Assembly: GCF_012844305.1 (NCBI RefSeq)
Contig: NZ_JABANE010000023.1
Span: forward strand, 1-64,000
Direction: 5' to 3'
DNA: 64,000 nt
DNA from: Flammeovirga aprica JL-4
Lineage (GTDB): Bacteria > Bacteroidota > Bacteroidia > Cytophagales > Flammeovirgaceae
Positions 1-8,411 of the stretch are shown piece by piece. The position numbers and the translations under genes are program-made. The notes under the pieces are model-generated. The model saw nothing but the letters and a program-made list of their open reading frames with translations, ran no database searches and was not told the origin of the DNA. The first letter of the stretch is position 1. Each line of letters starts with the position of its first letter.

Positions 1-352
1 ACAAAAACAAAGAGCTGAGCTATTGTTTGACAGGTTTCCAAAGATTCACAAGGCTTACAAACTATCCATGCATTTGAGATCTATTTTTGAACAGGACATC
101 ACAAAATCAGTCGCAAATTTGAAACTAGCTAGATGGTACAACGATGTAGAAGAAAGTGGTTTTAAATCCTTTCAAACAATCATGAATACATTCACCTACT
201 TTTCTGACAAAATCACAAATTACTTCAATAGTAGAGCTACTAATGCCTATGCTGAATCTTTTAATTCTAGGATAAAAGATTTTAGAAGAGAATTCCGAGG
301 CGTTACAGATTTAAAGTTTTTCCTGTTCAGAATTTCAAAGGTATTTGGTTAA
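1..352 (+). pseudogene. ISL3-type transposase, C-terminal part (cut by window edge)
   Basis: This is the C-terminal part of a DDE transposase of the ISL3 (IS204/IS1001/IS1165) type. The reading frame is open back to base 2, so the 5' part lies outside the window; whether the gene is intact cannot be judged. The segment NYFNSRATNAYAESFNSRIK followed by a basic stretch and a final F-RISKVFG is the usual ISL3 C-terminus, in which the last catalytic Glu sits in the AESFN context. No terminal inverted repeat was identified in the 28 bp after the stop before the 7-bp tandem repeat starts. Confidence in the family is good; the mobile-element boundary is unknown. Confidence 0.8.
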
Positions 353-380
353 CCTGTGCCCACTTTTTGAAGGTGATCCC

Positions 381-431
381 TCTTAACTCTTAACTCTTAA
401 CTCTTAACTCTTAACTCTTAACTCTTAACTC
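381..431. repeat. Tandem repeat of a 7-bp unit (TCTTAAC), about 7.3 copies
   Basis: Seven perfect copies of TCTTAAC plus two further bases follow each other without interruption. The array lies 28 bp after the transposase stop codon and just before a terminator. The unit length is not a multiple of 3 and the array lies outside any gene, so it is a non-coding microsatellite likely to vary in copy number. Confidence 0.95.
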
Positions 432-452
432 AATTTATTCCGCTTTAAACAC

Positions 453-490
453 AAAAAAGCACAACATACAAAAACATGTTGTGCTTTTTT
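453..490. terminator. Bidirectional intrinsic terminator
   Basis: A 15-bp perfect inverted repeat (453-467 with 476-490) has an 8-base loop; each arm ends in six A or T, giving a T-run on both strands. It separates the transposase remnant (+) from the S41 peptidase gene (-), whose transcripts converge here. Confidence 0.88.
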
Positions 491-647
491 CGTGATTGGA
501 TTAATCGTCCTCTGTCGTTAGACAGCTTATCTTTAGTATTATTCGCGTTTATATTAACGGTATGTGAACGAAAAAGTTACAGAAAAAATGATTTTTATTT
601 TATTTTCTACAAAAAAGATTAATTCCGTATAACAAATTGTAATACGA

Positions 648-1760
648 CTACCAATCACCGTATTTAATTTCGTCAATTGCAGCTTCTAAAATTGTATCAA
701 TATTTTTCTGAGTATCAGAAGGTTTCTGAGTGACATATATGTCTGGCGGCACTCCCAATTCAAAGTCCAGATCACCATCTACAGACCTTGTTTGAGTAAC
801 AGACATTCTATAATACCATCCATTTGGCAACTGCCCTCCTCTTGGAGCCCCTAAACCTCCACCTGTTGGAACACCTATAATTTTCACATCTCTCAATTTT
901 TGAACGGCTTTCATTGCTGTTGCAAAATAAGAGGTAGCACTGTAACAACTTCTATCAGTCAAAATTACGATTCTTCCCGGATAATAAAGTCCTGAAGGAG
1001 AAACTTTTGCAGGTGTCCATTCATCGAAATCATTAGCTCCAGGCCCTACTTTATTTCTACTATAATAAAGTATCGTTTCTCCAGCATCAGCAGGAATAAA
1101 TCTTTCACACAACTGAAATATATTCAAAGGTGATCCACCTCCATTACTTCTCACATCTATAATCAAACCTTGCGTTATTGCTCCATATCTCGATATTACA
1201 TAGTCAATATCATAATTGGAAATCAATGACACAAAGCTGCTATACCTTACATAACCTATTCCTTTCACATCATTTTCGTTGCCATTGACATGCAGTGTAT
1301 CAATTACTTTCTCTCCAGCATCATTAATCTTATGAATCAAATCATGCTGTAGAGGGCCTGTGATCAGATATTGCTCACTCAAATAAGTGCTTCTAACAAT
1401 ACGTGTACTATAATTAGAATCAGGAACCGCCAATTCTGGATACCTGGAAACACTGAAAGGGGAGTATAAATTAACATGACCATCTTCTAGCGTTTTCAGC
1501 ATATCAAACATCAGACTGAAAAATTCTTCCTGATACATCTCATCTTTCACCTGTGCATTATAAACTGTATAAACACTATCCCAATCTATATTTTTCAATT
1601 CAAGATAAGAATATTGCTCATTCACTTTATTCCACAAATATTCAAATGATTCTCTGTGATTACTTCCCGGATCTTTTTCTATAAAGAGATTTTCACAGCC
1701 AAATAAAAAAACGGCTACAAAAACACTTAAGACTGTTGTTTTAAATTGATTTGTTTTCAT
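648..1760 (-). CDS. S41-family peptidase, predicted lipoprotein
   Basis: A 370-residue C-terminal-processing-type serine protease. The N-terminus is a lipoprotein signal with lipobox LFGC, so Cys22 would be lipidated and the protein anchored in the envelope. The S41 core is visible: a DGH motif near residue 93, the DVRSNGGG motif at 202-209, the nucleophile region SCYSATSYF with Ser274 as candidate catalytic Ser, PTGGGLG near 298-304, and GVPPDI near 336. The general-base Lys of CtpA-type enzymes is not evident, as in many Bacteroidota S41 lipoproteins. Its start codon lies 3 bp after the stop of the upstream gene (1764-2648), so the two form an operon. The substrate is unknown. Confidence 0.85.
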   Translation of the reverse strand: MKTNQFKTTVLSVFVAVFLFGCENLFIEKDPGSNHRESFEYLWNKVNEQYSYLELKNIDWDSVYTVYNAQVKDEMYQEEFFSLMFDMLKTLEDGHVNLYSPFSVSRYPELAVPDSNYSTRIVRSTYLSEQYLITGPLQHDLIHKINDAGEKVIDTLHVNGNENDVKGIGYVRYSSFVSLISNYDIDYVISRYGAITQGLIIDVRSNGGGSPLNIFQLCERFIPADAGETILYYSRNKVGPGANDFDEWTPAKVSPSGLYYPGRIVILTDRSCYSATSYFATAMKAVQKLRDVKIIGVPTGGGLGAPRGGQLPNGWYYRMSVTQTRSVDGDLDFELGVPPDIYVTQKPSDTQKNIDTILEAAIDEIKYGDW

Positions 1761-1763
1761 TTC

Positions 1764-2648
1764 TTATTTATTTCCTGTGACATTAAACATAAATGCTATC
1801 CCAATCTGATGGTAAGCTCCTTTCGAATTTCCACTACTCCCTTCATTTACCGCAAAGTATTTCCATTCATAAAATAATCTGAAAGCATTTTTATTGTGCA
1901 ACCTATAATACATCTCCAATCTCGAATTGAATTGCACTAGATTTCCAATAAAAGCAAAGTTTTGCTGTCCTCCTCCGGAAATGAAATTTGCACCTGTCGT
2001 AAAATCACTGATTGTATTGTAGCTTGGTCGCATATACGTTCCCATTAAAGGAAGGGAAACCGTCCATAAAAAAGTCAGATCTCTGTCTTTTTTTCTGAAG
2101 AACTTACCAGTTTTATTTATATGTACATCCCAACCTACTTGAGCTCCTGGACCTATACCTGAGATATATTCAAAATTTAAAGCCGAATTCGTGTAAGAGA
2201 AATTACCACGGAAGTTACCACTGAAATCCACTGCTCCACCTACTCTTAAAAAAGCATTAGGCGTGCTTTTAAATACGGGGTTGACCGTCCATAACGCATG
2301 AGCATGTGCCGGAACAGAGTAATAAATATTTCCTCCTGTATCAGTACTCCCTGCTAGTTTGGTACTCATTAGACCAAAAATAAAACTTCCGTCAATTAGA
2401 AATTCAAAATTGTTGTTTCGGGTAACAAAACCTCCGCCCCCACCGATTCCGGGACCGTCATACAGCAATGGTGAAAAAGCAGCATCTCTTGACTTTGACG
2501 AAGGACTAATATTGGTACCAAAGTAGATAAATTGTTCTCTATATTTTCGGGTATCGCTCAATGAATCTGTTTGTCCATAAGCGTTAGAAAAAATAAAATA
2601 AGAGAGCAAAAAGACGCTTAGTATTCGTAAGCTTTTGCTTAGACTCAT
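1764..2648 (-). CDS. Predicted outer-membrane beta-barrel protein, unknown function
   Basis: A 294-residue protein with a Sec signal peptide (hydrophobic 8-24, ending NAYGQ). The rest consists of short, alternating aromatic/polar strands with Gly- and Asn-rich turns, which suggests a small outer-membrane barrel; the C-terminus IGIAFMFNV is a typical closing strand. No family was recognised. It is the first gene of a two-gene operon with the S41 lipoprotein, with 3 bp between them, so the pair may act together at the cell surface. The operon diverges from the FadL-like gene across about 160 bp. Confidence 0.72.
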   Translation of the reverse strand: MSLSKSLRILSVFLLSYFIFSNAYGQTDSLSDTRKYREQFIYFGTNISPSSKSRDAAFSPLLYDGPGIGGGGGFVTRNNNFEFLIDGSFIFGLMSTKLAGSTDTGGNIYYSVPAHAHALWTVNPVFKSTPNAFLRVGGAVDFSGNFRGNFSYTNSALNFEYISGIGPGAQVGWDVHINKTGKFFRKKDRDLTFLWTVSLPLMGTYMRPSYNTISDFTTGANFISGGGQQNFAFIGNLVQFNSRLEMYYRLHNKNAFRLFYEWKYFAVNEGSSGNSKGAYHQIGIAFMFNVTGNK

Positions 2649-2809
2649 TTTGATTGATTTAGATGACTAGATAGATAAGTTTTACTTCTTATGAAGTTAG
2701 TGAACCTTTTTCATATTTAAAAAATAAAATATTCATCATTTATACTTAATTTTAATTTTGAAAAATAGTTTTCCCTCTTACAATCTGTACTTAAAAGCAT
2801 TCATTTTTT

Positions 2810-4300
2810 ATGACGCGTTTACATACTCAAAAGCTCTTTGTTACCTTCCTTATTTTGCTTTTTTCATTCCCCTCACTAGGACAAACAGGTAGATATTGGA
2901 GCAATAGTTTTAACACTGATGCAAGTTTGCTTTCTGGTGCTGTAGTTGGTGGCGGTAGTGGTATTGCAGCTATTTTTTATAATCCTTCTCAAATTGCAGA
3001 CATTGATTATAAAAAATTCTCTATCTCTGCTAATATTTTCAGTACCTATATATATAGGTATGATGATGCCCTCGGTGGTGGACAAGATTATTCTGATTGG
3101 GATTTTAAAGTACAACCAAGGTTTGTCGCATTTTTATTAAGACCTAAAAACTGGACGAAAACTAGTATAGAACTCGCTAGTTTCACCCGTGACAATGTCT
3201 ATTCTGAAATAAGAAACAGAACAACACAACAGATCAACGTTATTAAATCTCTTCCTGGGAATGAAGAGTATATTGGAGATTTTTATTATCGTATGGAATA
3301 TGAAGATTACTGGCTCGGAATTGGGATGGCGAAAAAATATTCTGAAAAATTCAGTTTCGGATTGAGCGCTTTTCATTCCTACGCTGTCATCAATTATGAT
3401 TATAATATTGAAACAAAAGCCTATAACCTGGAAAGTGGAGGCATTGGTAATTCTGAAGATTTTTATATTGCGAGGTTTAAAAATGTTCAGAATATAAAAG
3501 GGTATACCTCTAGGTTTGTGTTTAAAATGGGATTCAAATATTCAGTCAAAAACCTCAACTTAGGGCTTAATATCACTACTCCCACCCTCGCTTATGCCGG
3601 AACTTCCAAAGTATACAGAGAAGTGAGCGTACAAAATATCAATAGCAATCTAGGTCTACCGCTTCCCAATATGTTGGCCACCGAACAGCAAGACGAATTA
3701 GAAACTCGTTTTAAAGAACCTTTAAGTATTGCTTTTGGGGCTACATATTTCAGAAAGAAATCTTCTCTCTATTTTACTGCTGAATATTTTGCTCCTATAA
3801 AAAGATATAACCTGATCACAGACCAACCTCCTTCTGCATTTGTGACCAACAATATTATCGGCTTTAGAACAGAAAATTGGCTTGATTATAAAGCACAACA
3901 CAGGGACGTAACAAATGTGGCTATTGGTATGAGAGGCAGTGTCAATGAGAATATTGAAGTAATTGGAGGATTCAGAACAGACTTCACATTTACTCCTTAT
4001 ACAGGGGGAGGAGATAATAAATACCCTGCTGAGATCACCACTTTTTCTTTGGATCAATACCATGTAACGGGTGGTGCCCAATTCAAAATTTTCAAAACGG
4101 ATATCATTGCCGGATTACAATATTCTTTTGCGAGAGGCAATAATTTAAAACAAGTTGCTAATTTTTCTAATCCTGTAGAATTTTATCCAGAAGATCGTAT
4201 AGTTTTGCAAGGACAAAGAGACAACTCCATGGAAATACGGGAAAACACTTTAAGTTTATTCCTCGGATTTACCTATAACATTGGACAGCCATCGGAATGA
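2810..4300 (+). CDS. OmpP1/FadL/TodX-like outer-membrane transport protein
   Basis: A 496-residue predicted barrel. The signal peptide ends in FPSLGQTG. The beginning of the mature protein, with NSFNTDASLLSGAVVGG then AIFYNPSQIADI, matches the Bacteroidota FadL-like family, in which the N-terminal hatch carries an NPA/NPS turn. Such proteins let hydrophobic compounds across the outer membrane. A TAATTTTG hexamer region at 2753-2760 fits a -7 element, although no clear -33 TTTG precedes it. The stop codon overlaps the start of the next gene (ATGA at 4297-4300), so the genes are probably translationally coupled. The substrate cannot be read from the sequence. Confidence 0.82.
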   Translation: MTRLHTQKLFVTFLILLFSFPSLGQTGRYWSNSFNTDASLLSGAVVGGGSGIAAIFYNPSQIADIDYKKFSISANIFSTYIYRYDDALGGGQDYSDWDFKVQPRFVAFLLRPKNWTKTSIELASFTRDNVYSEIRNRTTQQINVIKSLPGNEEYIGDFYYRMEYEDYWLGIGMAKKYSEKFSFGLSAFHSYAVINYDYNIETKAYNLESGGIGNSEDFYIARFKNVQNIKGYTSRFVFKMGFKYSVKNLNLGLNITTPTLAYAGTSKVYREVSVQNINSNLGLPLPNMLATEQQDELETRFKEPLSIAFGATYFRKKSSLYFTAEYFAPIKRYNLITDQPPSAFVTNNIIGFRTENWLDYKAQHRDVTNVAIGMRGSVNENIEVIGGFRTDFTFTPYTGGGDNKYPAEITTFSLDQYHVTGGAQFKIFKTDIIAGLQYSFARGNNLKQVANFSNPVEFYPEDRIVLQGQRDNSMEIRENTLSLFLGFTYNIGQPSE

Positions 4301-4797
4301 GAATAATAAATTGGTTCAGACGTATTTTTACACCTCAAACATCTATACATTATTGGGAGAGTCAAATTTCAAAAGATAATGTTGAAGAACGTTTTCATGA
4401 GCTCTATCACGCCTATTGTTCACTCCATGGACCGATTGAACTCCCTAAAGCACTTCAAGAAGTCAAGTCTATTGAAGGAAACTATGCCGTAAGCGGTCAT
4501 AATACATGGGCTAAAGATAGTATTTACAATGGCAACCTAAATTTATCTATTGAGGATAAAGAGGAATACCTTTCAAAATGGGACTTAGGCATCAGTGGCC
4601 AAATACAATCAGGCCATGGTTTTTTACATCAAAATTTCCTGAATATTAGTTTCTCTTATAGAGATCAAGAAAGTCAGTATAGCGGTGAGGTGATTTACTG
4701 CTTTATTAATGAACAGAAAGCTGTGGGGTTCTGGATTGAAGAAGGAATTTTTGAGGTGGGGTTTGAAGAATTAAGCTTAAAAAATAAAGGATTTTAG
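4297..4797 (+). CDS. Hypothetical protein, coupled to the FadL-like gene
   Basis: A 166-residue protein with no recognised family. There is no signal peptide; residues 4-12 are basic and aromatic. The rest is mixed alpha/beta with many aromatic residues and reads like a small cytosolic domain. The ATG overlaps the stop of the preceding barrel gene by 4 bases, and only 3 bp separate it from the next small gene, so all three probably share a transcript. Confidence 0.7.
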   Translation: MRIINWFRRIFTPQTSIHYWESQISKDNVEERFHELYHAYCSLHGPIELPKALQEVKSIEGNYAVSGHNTWAKDSIYNGNLNLSIEDKEEYLSKWDLGISGQIQSGHGFLHQNFLNISFSYRDQESQYSGEVIYCFINEQKAVGFWIEEGIFEVGFEELSLKNKGF

Positions 4798-4800
4798 AAA

Positions 4801-5022
4801 ATGAAAAGTAAAGAAATATATCAAAAGCTGTTGGCACAAAAAGGAAAAAGTACTAATTACGCCAAGTTTAACCAATTATCTGAATATCAGAAAAAATGTC
4901 TTTACAATTCTAATTATTGGAGAGTACAAACTGGCGAGGAACCGATTCCAGTGCCAGAAACTAACACTTCTTATTGGGAAGATATTGAGAAAAATTTGGA
5001 AAAATGTCTCGATGAAGACTAA
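4801..5022 (+). CDS. Small hypothetical protein (73 aa)
   Basis: A short, soluble, charged protein with no recognised domain. It is accepted as a gene because it starts 3 bp after the previous stop, keeps the same strand and codon style, and fills the space before the DivIVA-like gene. Two Cys residues (one in the middle, one near the C-terminus) do not form an obvious metal motif. Confidence 0.6.
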   Translation: MKSKEIYQKLLAQKGKSTNYAKFNQLSEYQKKCLYNSNYWRVQTGEEPIPVPETNTSYWEDIEKNLEKCLDED

Positions 5023-5067
5023 TTTAAGGGAAACAAATAAAAAAGTGCACGGAATTGTTCTATCATT

Positions 5068-5715
5068 ATGAGTATTGAACCAAACGACATCATCAATAGC
5101 AATATAAAGAAGAAAATCTTTGGGGGTTATGACACCAAAGATGTGAGTCGAATTTTGCATAAAGTTGCCAAAGAAGTTGAAGATCTGAAATCTCAGAACG
5201 ATATGATGCTGGAACAACTGGAAGAGAATAAAAAAAGACTCCGAAAATTTGAGGAGCTAGAAAACAAGATGATCGACAGTATCAATAATGCTGAAAATGC
5301 TCGTAAAAAAGCAATTGATGATACTAAATCACAAACCAATGCAATGCTAGCTACCGCACAGCAACGTGCACAGCTAATCATTCAAGAAGCAGAAGATAGA
5401 GCACAGAAAGCCATGGAGGAAGTGCAGAAAAGGTATCAGCATGAAATGGATACGTTGCGCAAAAACACTAAAATGATCAAAAGAGATTATCAGGCTATTG
5501 ATAATTATTCTGATAAACTTCTGGAAGCATTGAGTGAAATGGCGGAAAAAACATTGGGAGAAGCTAGAAGGTTGAAAGCCATCAAGAAATTAGCTTACAG
5601 TGACCAAGATGCTATTAAAGTTCAGAAAGAACATGCTAAGAAAATGCAGGACAATGTGACTGTTGATGACTCACTTGACACCAACTTTTTTGATGATCTA
5701 AATCTTGATAAATAA
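5068..5715 (+). CDS. DivIVA-domain coiled-coil protein
   Basis: 215 residues. The N-terminus (IEPNDIINSNIKKKIFGGYD then VSRILHKVAKEVEDL) matches the DivIVA/GpsB N-terminal motif, in which the K-F-GY-D segment leads into the first coiled coil. A long heptad-rich coiled coil runs from about residue 28 to 190, followed by an acidic tail. DivIVA proteins recognise curved membrane and organise cell-wall or division proteins in Gram-positives; in Bacteroidota the role is unclear. folB follows after 3 bp. Confidence 0.78.
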   Translation: MSIEPNDIINSNIKKKIFGGYDTKDVSRILHKVAKEVEDLKSQNDMMLEQLEENKKRLRKFEELENKMIDSINNAENARKKAIDDTKSQTNAMLATAQQRAQLIIQEAEDRAQKAMEEVQKRYQHEMDTLRKNTKMIKRDYQAIDNYSDKLLEALSEMAEKTLGEARRLKAIKKLAYSDQDAIKVQKEHAKKMQDNVTVDDSLDTNFFDDLNLDK

Positions 5716-5718
5716 TTC

Positions 5719-6075
5719 ATGAAACATACTATCGCACTTGAGGGATTAGAATTTTTTGCCTACCATGGTTTTTTCGAGGAAGAACAAAAAATAGGCAATA
5801 AATACGGCGTCGATCTTTTTGTTGATACTAATTTTGATGACGCCGCACAAACTGATAACCTTGAAGGTACTATCAATTACATGGATCTTTATGAAATCGT
5901 GAAAGAAGTAATGAATGTTTCAAGTAAGCTTTTGGAACATTTAGGACAGAAAATTGTAGATGAAATTTATAAAAAATGGCCTAAATCTGCACTTCAAGTA
6001 AGGGTTAAAATCAAAAAGTTCAACCCTCCAATCGGTGGTATTTGTCACGCATCAAGCATTAGCATCACTCATTGA
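5719..6075 (+). CDS. folB: Dihydroneopterin aldolase
   Basis: FolB splits 7,8-dihydroneopterin to 6-hydroxymethyl-dihydropterin and glycolaldehyde in folate synthesis. At 118 residues it is of normal length. The signature YHG at 15-17, Glu22 in the EEE run and Lys100 in KKFNPPIGG fall exactly at the classical catalytic positions of the family. It follows the DivIVA-like gene by 3 bp, and its 3' end overlaps the convergent MerR gene by 24 bp (6052-6075). Confidence 0.93.
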   Translation: MKHTIALEGLEFFAYHGFFEEEQKIGNKYGVDLFVDTNFDDAAQTDNLEGTINYMDLYEIVKEVMNVSSKLLEHLGQKIVDEIYKKWPKSALQVRVKIKKFNPPIGGICHASSISITH

Positions 6076-6966
6076 TTGCTTTTTAGAAAGTCCTTCTACC
6101 AAACTGATAAAACTCGGCAAACTAGGTAATATTTGAGTATTTTCAGTTAATTCATAATCCATTCCTATCACCTGTCTACCCGTAAGGAAGATTTTTGTAT
6201 CCGAAAACTCTTTACCCAGCTGTAGAATATAGTCTTGTAGGTTTCCAATTTTCAAAAGCGAAGTCGAAACCGTTAACATATATTCGCTAGGCGTCGTTTT
6301 GTATACCTCTTTCAATTCCTGCATTGGCAACGATTGCCCTAGATAGGTTACTTTAAAACCTCTTGATTTAATGATATAAGAAGCAAAAAGCAACGTAATT
6401 TCATGCAATTCACCTTCAGGTAAGAAGAGTGTGAATCTTGGCAGGTCTTTATCATCTCTGTATACAATCGCATCTAAAGCAACTATAATTTTTTGTCTTA
6501 TTAGATGAGAGATAAAATGTTCCTGTGCTGGTGATATAGCACCAATCTGCCATAAGAAACCAATCCTTGTCAGGAAAGGCATAATAATATTGATCATACT
6601 TTCCTCAAAACTATACTTGAGTATAGATGATGAAATTATTTTCTCAAACTGCAATTCATCAAAATTCAGCATTGAAGAAGTAAGCTGTGTAATCTGATCA
6701 GAGTAAGTTTCGTTAGTGCTTAAAACATTGAATACCTCTTCCCTGATCTGCTCGCGGGTGAGCTTTGCTATTTTGGAGATTTTTATACCATGAGAATTCA
6801 GCAATGAAACGTTCAACATCAGCTTTAAATCGTCGTCGTTGTAGTAACGTATGTTGGTTTCAGATCTTTTGGGAATTATGATTTTGTATCTTTGTTCCCA
6901 GATTCTTAACGTGTGTGCTTTGATTCCAGTTAGGTGTTCTAAATCTTTTATCGTGTAAGTACTCAT
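6052..6966 (-). CDS. MerR-family regulator with cobalamin-binding domain (CarH/LitR-like)
   Basis: 304 residues. Residues 1-70 are a MerR winged helix (YTIKDLEHLTGIKAHTLRIW-EQRY). Residues about 100-165 are the four-helix bundle of B12-dependent photoreceptor regulators, with the diagnostic Trp-x9-Glu-His motif as W139...E149 H150. Residues 175-295 are a Rossmann-like B12-binding domain with His188 in GELHEIT where the lower-ligand DxHxxG His is expected; the Gly is replaced by Thr. Relatives bind adenosylcobalamin, repress DNA in the dark and fall off in light. No carotenoid genes are nearby; the only divergent neighbour is an alpha/beta hydrolase 63 bp away. Confidence 0.88.
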   Translation of the reverse strand: MSTYTIKDLEHLTGIKAHTLRIWEQRYKIIIPKRSETNIRYYNDDDLKLMLNVSLLNSHGIKISKIAKLTREQIREEVFNVLSTNETYSDQITQLTSSMLNFDELQFEKIISSSILKYSFEESMINIIMPFLTRIGFLWQIGAISPAQEHFISHLIRQKIIVALDAIVYRDDKDLPRFTLFLPEGELHEITLLFASYIIKSRGFKVTYLGQSLPMQELKEVYKTTPSEYMLTVSTSLLKIGNLQDYILQLGKEFSDTKIFLTGRQVIGMDYELTENTQILPSLPSFISLVEGLSKKQSMSDANA

Positions 6967-7029
6967 ATTACTTTACAAATTCTAAATTAGTACTCCAATA
7001 ACATTTTGTCATTAAAATTGTTTTAACTT

Positions 7030-7821
7030 TTGAAAGATCATTTCATTAAAAACTCATCATTTCATTACTTCAATTCCAACAACGAAAGTAATCGCCTTTT
7101 GATTTGTATTCATGGCTTTGGCCAAAGGGCTGAGATTTTCAAGATCTTATCAAACAAGCTTCCACAATATGCTATTCTAAGCATTGATTTGCCTTTTCAT
7201 GGTAGTAGCACCCCTGCCAATACGATAATACAACTTTGGAATGACCTTGAAATATACTTACAAAAAAATATATTTCAAGAAATTAACCTCATTGGTTACT
7301 CAATTGGTTCCCGGCTTGCTACTTTTTTTTACCGACAGGCTCCACACCTTTTTCAGGAAATCTATTTGATTGCTCCTGACGGCATTGCAAAAAATGTATT
7401 ATTTCCAGTAGTCACTCACAGTTATATTGCTCCTTTTTTTAGGTTTGTGATGGAAAATCAAAAAGTTATTCACAATACACTCTCCTATATAAGAAAAGTT
7501 AGACTGATCACAAAAAATCAATTCCAATTTGCTTCGAAAAGCTTAAGTTCTCCACAGGAAAGCCTAAAAGTGGCTAATACTTGGATTGCATTAAGAGGTA
7601 CAATACTGAAAAATAAAAAGTTACTCACAATGATTTCTGAAAATAGTACAAAGCTTTATTTAATTGCAGGAAAGAATGATAAGATTATCACAGTGCAGAA
7701 AGTCAAGAAAATAGCAAAACACCTACCGGATCAGCAAATCATTTATTTTAATGCTAACCACTATCAGGTACTTTTGGAAGGAATACAATGGATCGCTCAA
7801 AAAAAGACCTCACAGAATTAA
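7030..7821 (+). CDS. Alpha/beta-hydrolase fold enzyme
   Basis: 263 residues. The fold is shown by the oxyanion-hole region CIHGFGQ (26-32), the strand-turn DLPFHGSS, the nucleophile elbow GYSIGS with Ser91, a late Asp217 in GKNDK and His244 in NANHYQ, which together form the catalytic triad. The start is TTG at 7030: an in-frame stop at 7024 blocks extension and there is no early ATG. The substrate is unknown. The last codons lie inside the terminator stem that serves the convergent gene. Confidence 0.85.
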   Translation: MKDHFIKNSSFHYFNSNNESNRLLICIHGFGQRAEIFKILSNKLPQYAILSIDLPFHGSSTPANTIIQLWNDLEIYLQKNIFQEINLIGYSIGSRLATFFYRQAPHLFQEIYLIAPDGIAKNVLFPVVTHSYIAPFFRFVMENQKVIHNTLSYIRKVRLITKNQFQFASKSLSSPQESLKVANTWIALRGTILKNKKLLTMISENSTKLYLIAGKNDKIITVQKVKKIAKHLPDQQIIYFNANHYQVLLEGIQWIAQKKTSQN

Positions 7822-7845
7822 TACTCCATGAGGTCATTTATTTTT
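7799..7845. terminator. Intrinsic terminator overlapping a gene end
   Basis: Stem GACCTCA (7806-7812) pairs with TGAGGTC (7829-7835). On the minus strand seven T follow, a good terminator for the 7858-8403 gene. On the plus strand the tail ATTTATTTTT is weaker. The left arm encodes the last residues of the hydrolase, and its stop codon lies in the loop. Confidence 0.7.
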
Positions 7846-7857
7846 GAAAGAACTTTC

Positions 7858-8403
7858 TTATTCTGCTGAAGGTGCTTCAATCAATCCTTTACGTTCTAAC
7901 AATTTGAACATAAAACCTTTTGCTACTTCAGTAGGGAAGATTGAGAAAGGCAAGTATAATGGCATACCTAAACGCTTAGCGAAGAAACGCTGCACTTTAT
8001 TTGCCTCTACATTATCATTACCCAACATCAAAATGAAAGCTTCTTTTGTTACTTTCACGCTTTTTACCATTTCCCATTTTACTGGCATACCTTCTTTGGC
8101 ATTACGCTTCATCATAATAAAACGGCTGTCAATCTCATATGACAACTTTTCAAAGAACATTTTACTTTGCTCCATCTGAGTAGCTCCCATAAACTGAGCC
8201 CACCAGAATAAGATATATAAAACGGAAATAAATACGGATAAACCAACCATCCACCAAACTGATGAAGGCCAGATCAATGAAGGAATAACAATGATAGCAA
8301 CTGGAAGAATCCAAAACCACCATAATTCTTTCATCACTCCCATTAGACCTAACTTAACATAAGTATTCGATTCTAGTTGGTATTTTTTTGTCTTAATTGT
8401 CAT
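7858..8403 (-). CDS. YcxB-like membrane protein
   Basis: 181 residues with two closely spaced membrane helices at about 27-45 and 50-68, then a basic soluble C-terminal domain (strand pairs around IDSRFIMMKR and WEMVKSVKVTKEAFIL, ending near LYLPFSIFP). This layout resembles the YcxB-like family, whose biochemical role is not known. It starts 8 bp after the nadC stop and is therefore in the same transcript. Confidence 0.68.
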   Translation of the reverse strand: MTIKTKKYQLESNTYVKLGLMGVMKELWWFWILPVAIIVIPSLIWPSSVWWMVGLSVFISVLYILFWWAQFMGATQMEQSKMFFEKLSYEIDSRFIMMKRNAKEGMPVKWEMVKSVKVTKEAFILMLGNDNVEANKVQRFFAKRLGMPLYLPFSIFPTEVAKGFMFKLLERKGLIEAPSAE

Positions 8404-8411
8404 AATATGCT

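Noticed and set aside
3722..4081. 119-codon open frame on the minus strand inside the FadL-like gene
   Set aside because: It is antisense to a clear barrel gene, has no domain and reflects the low stop density on the other strand.
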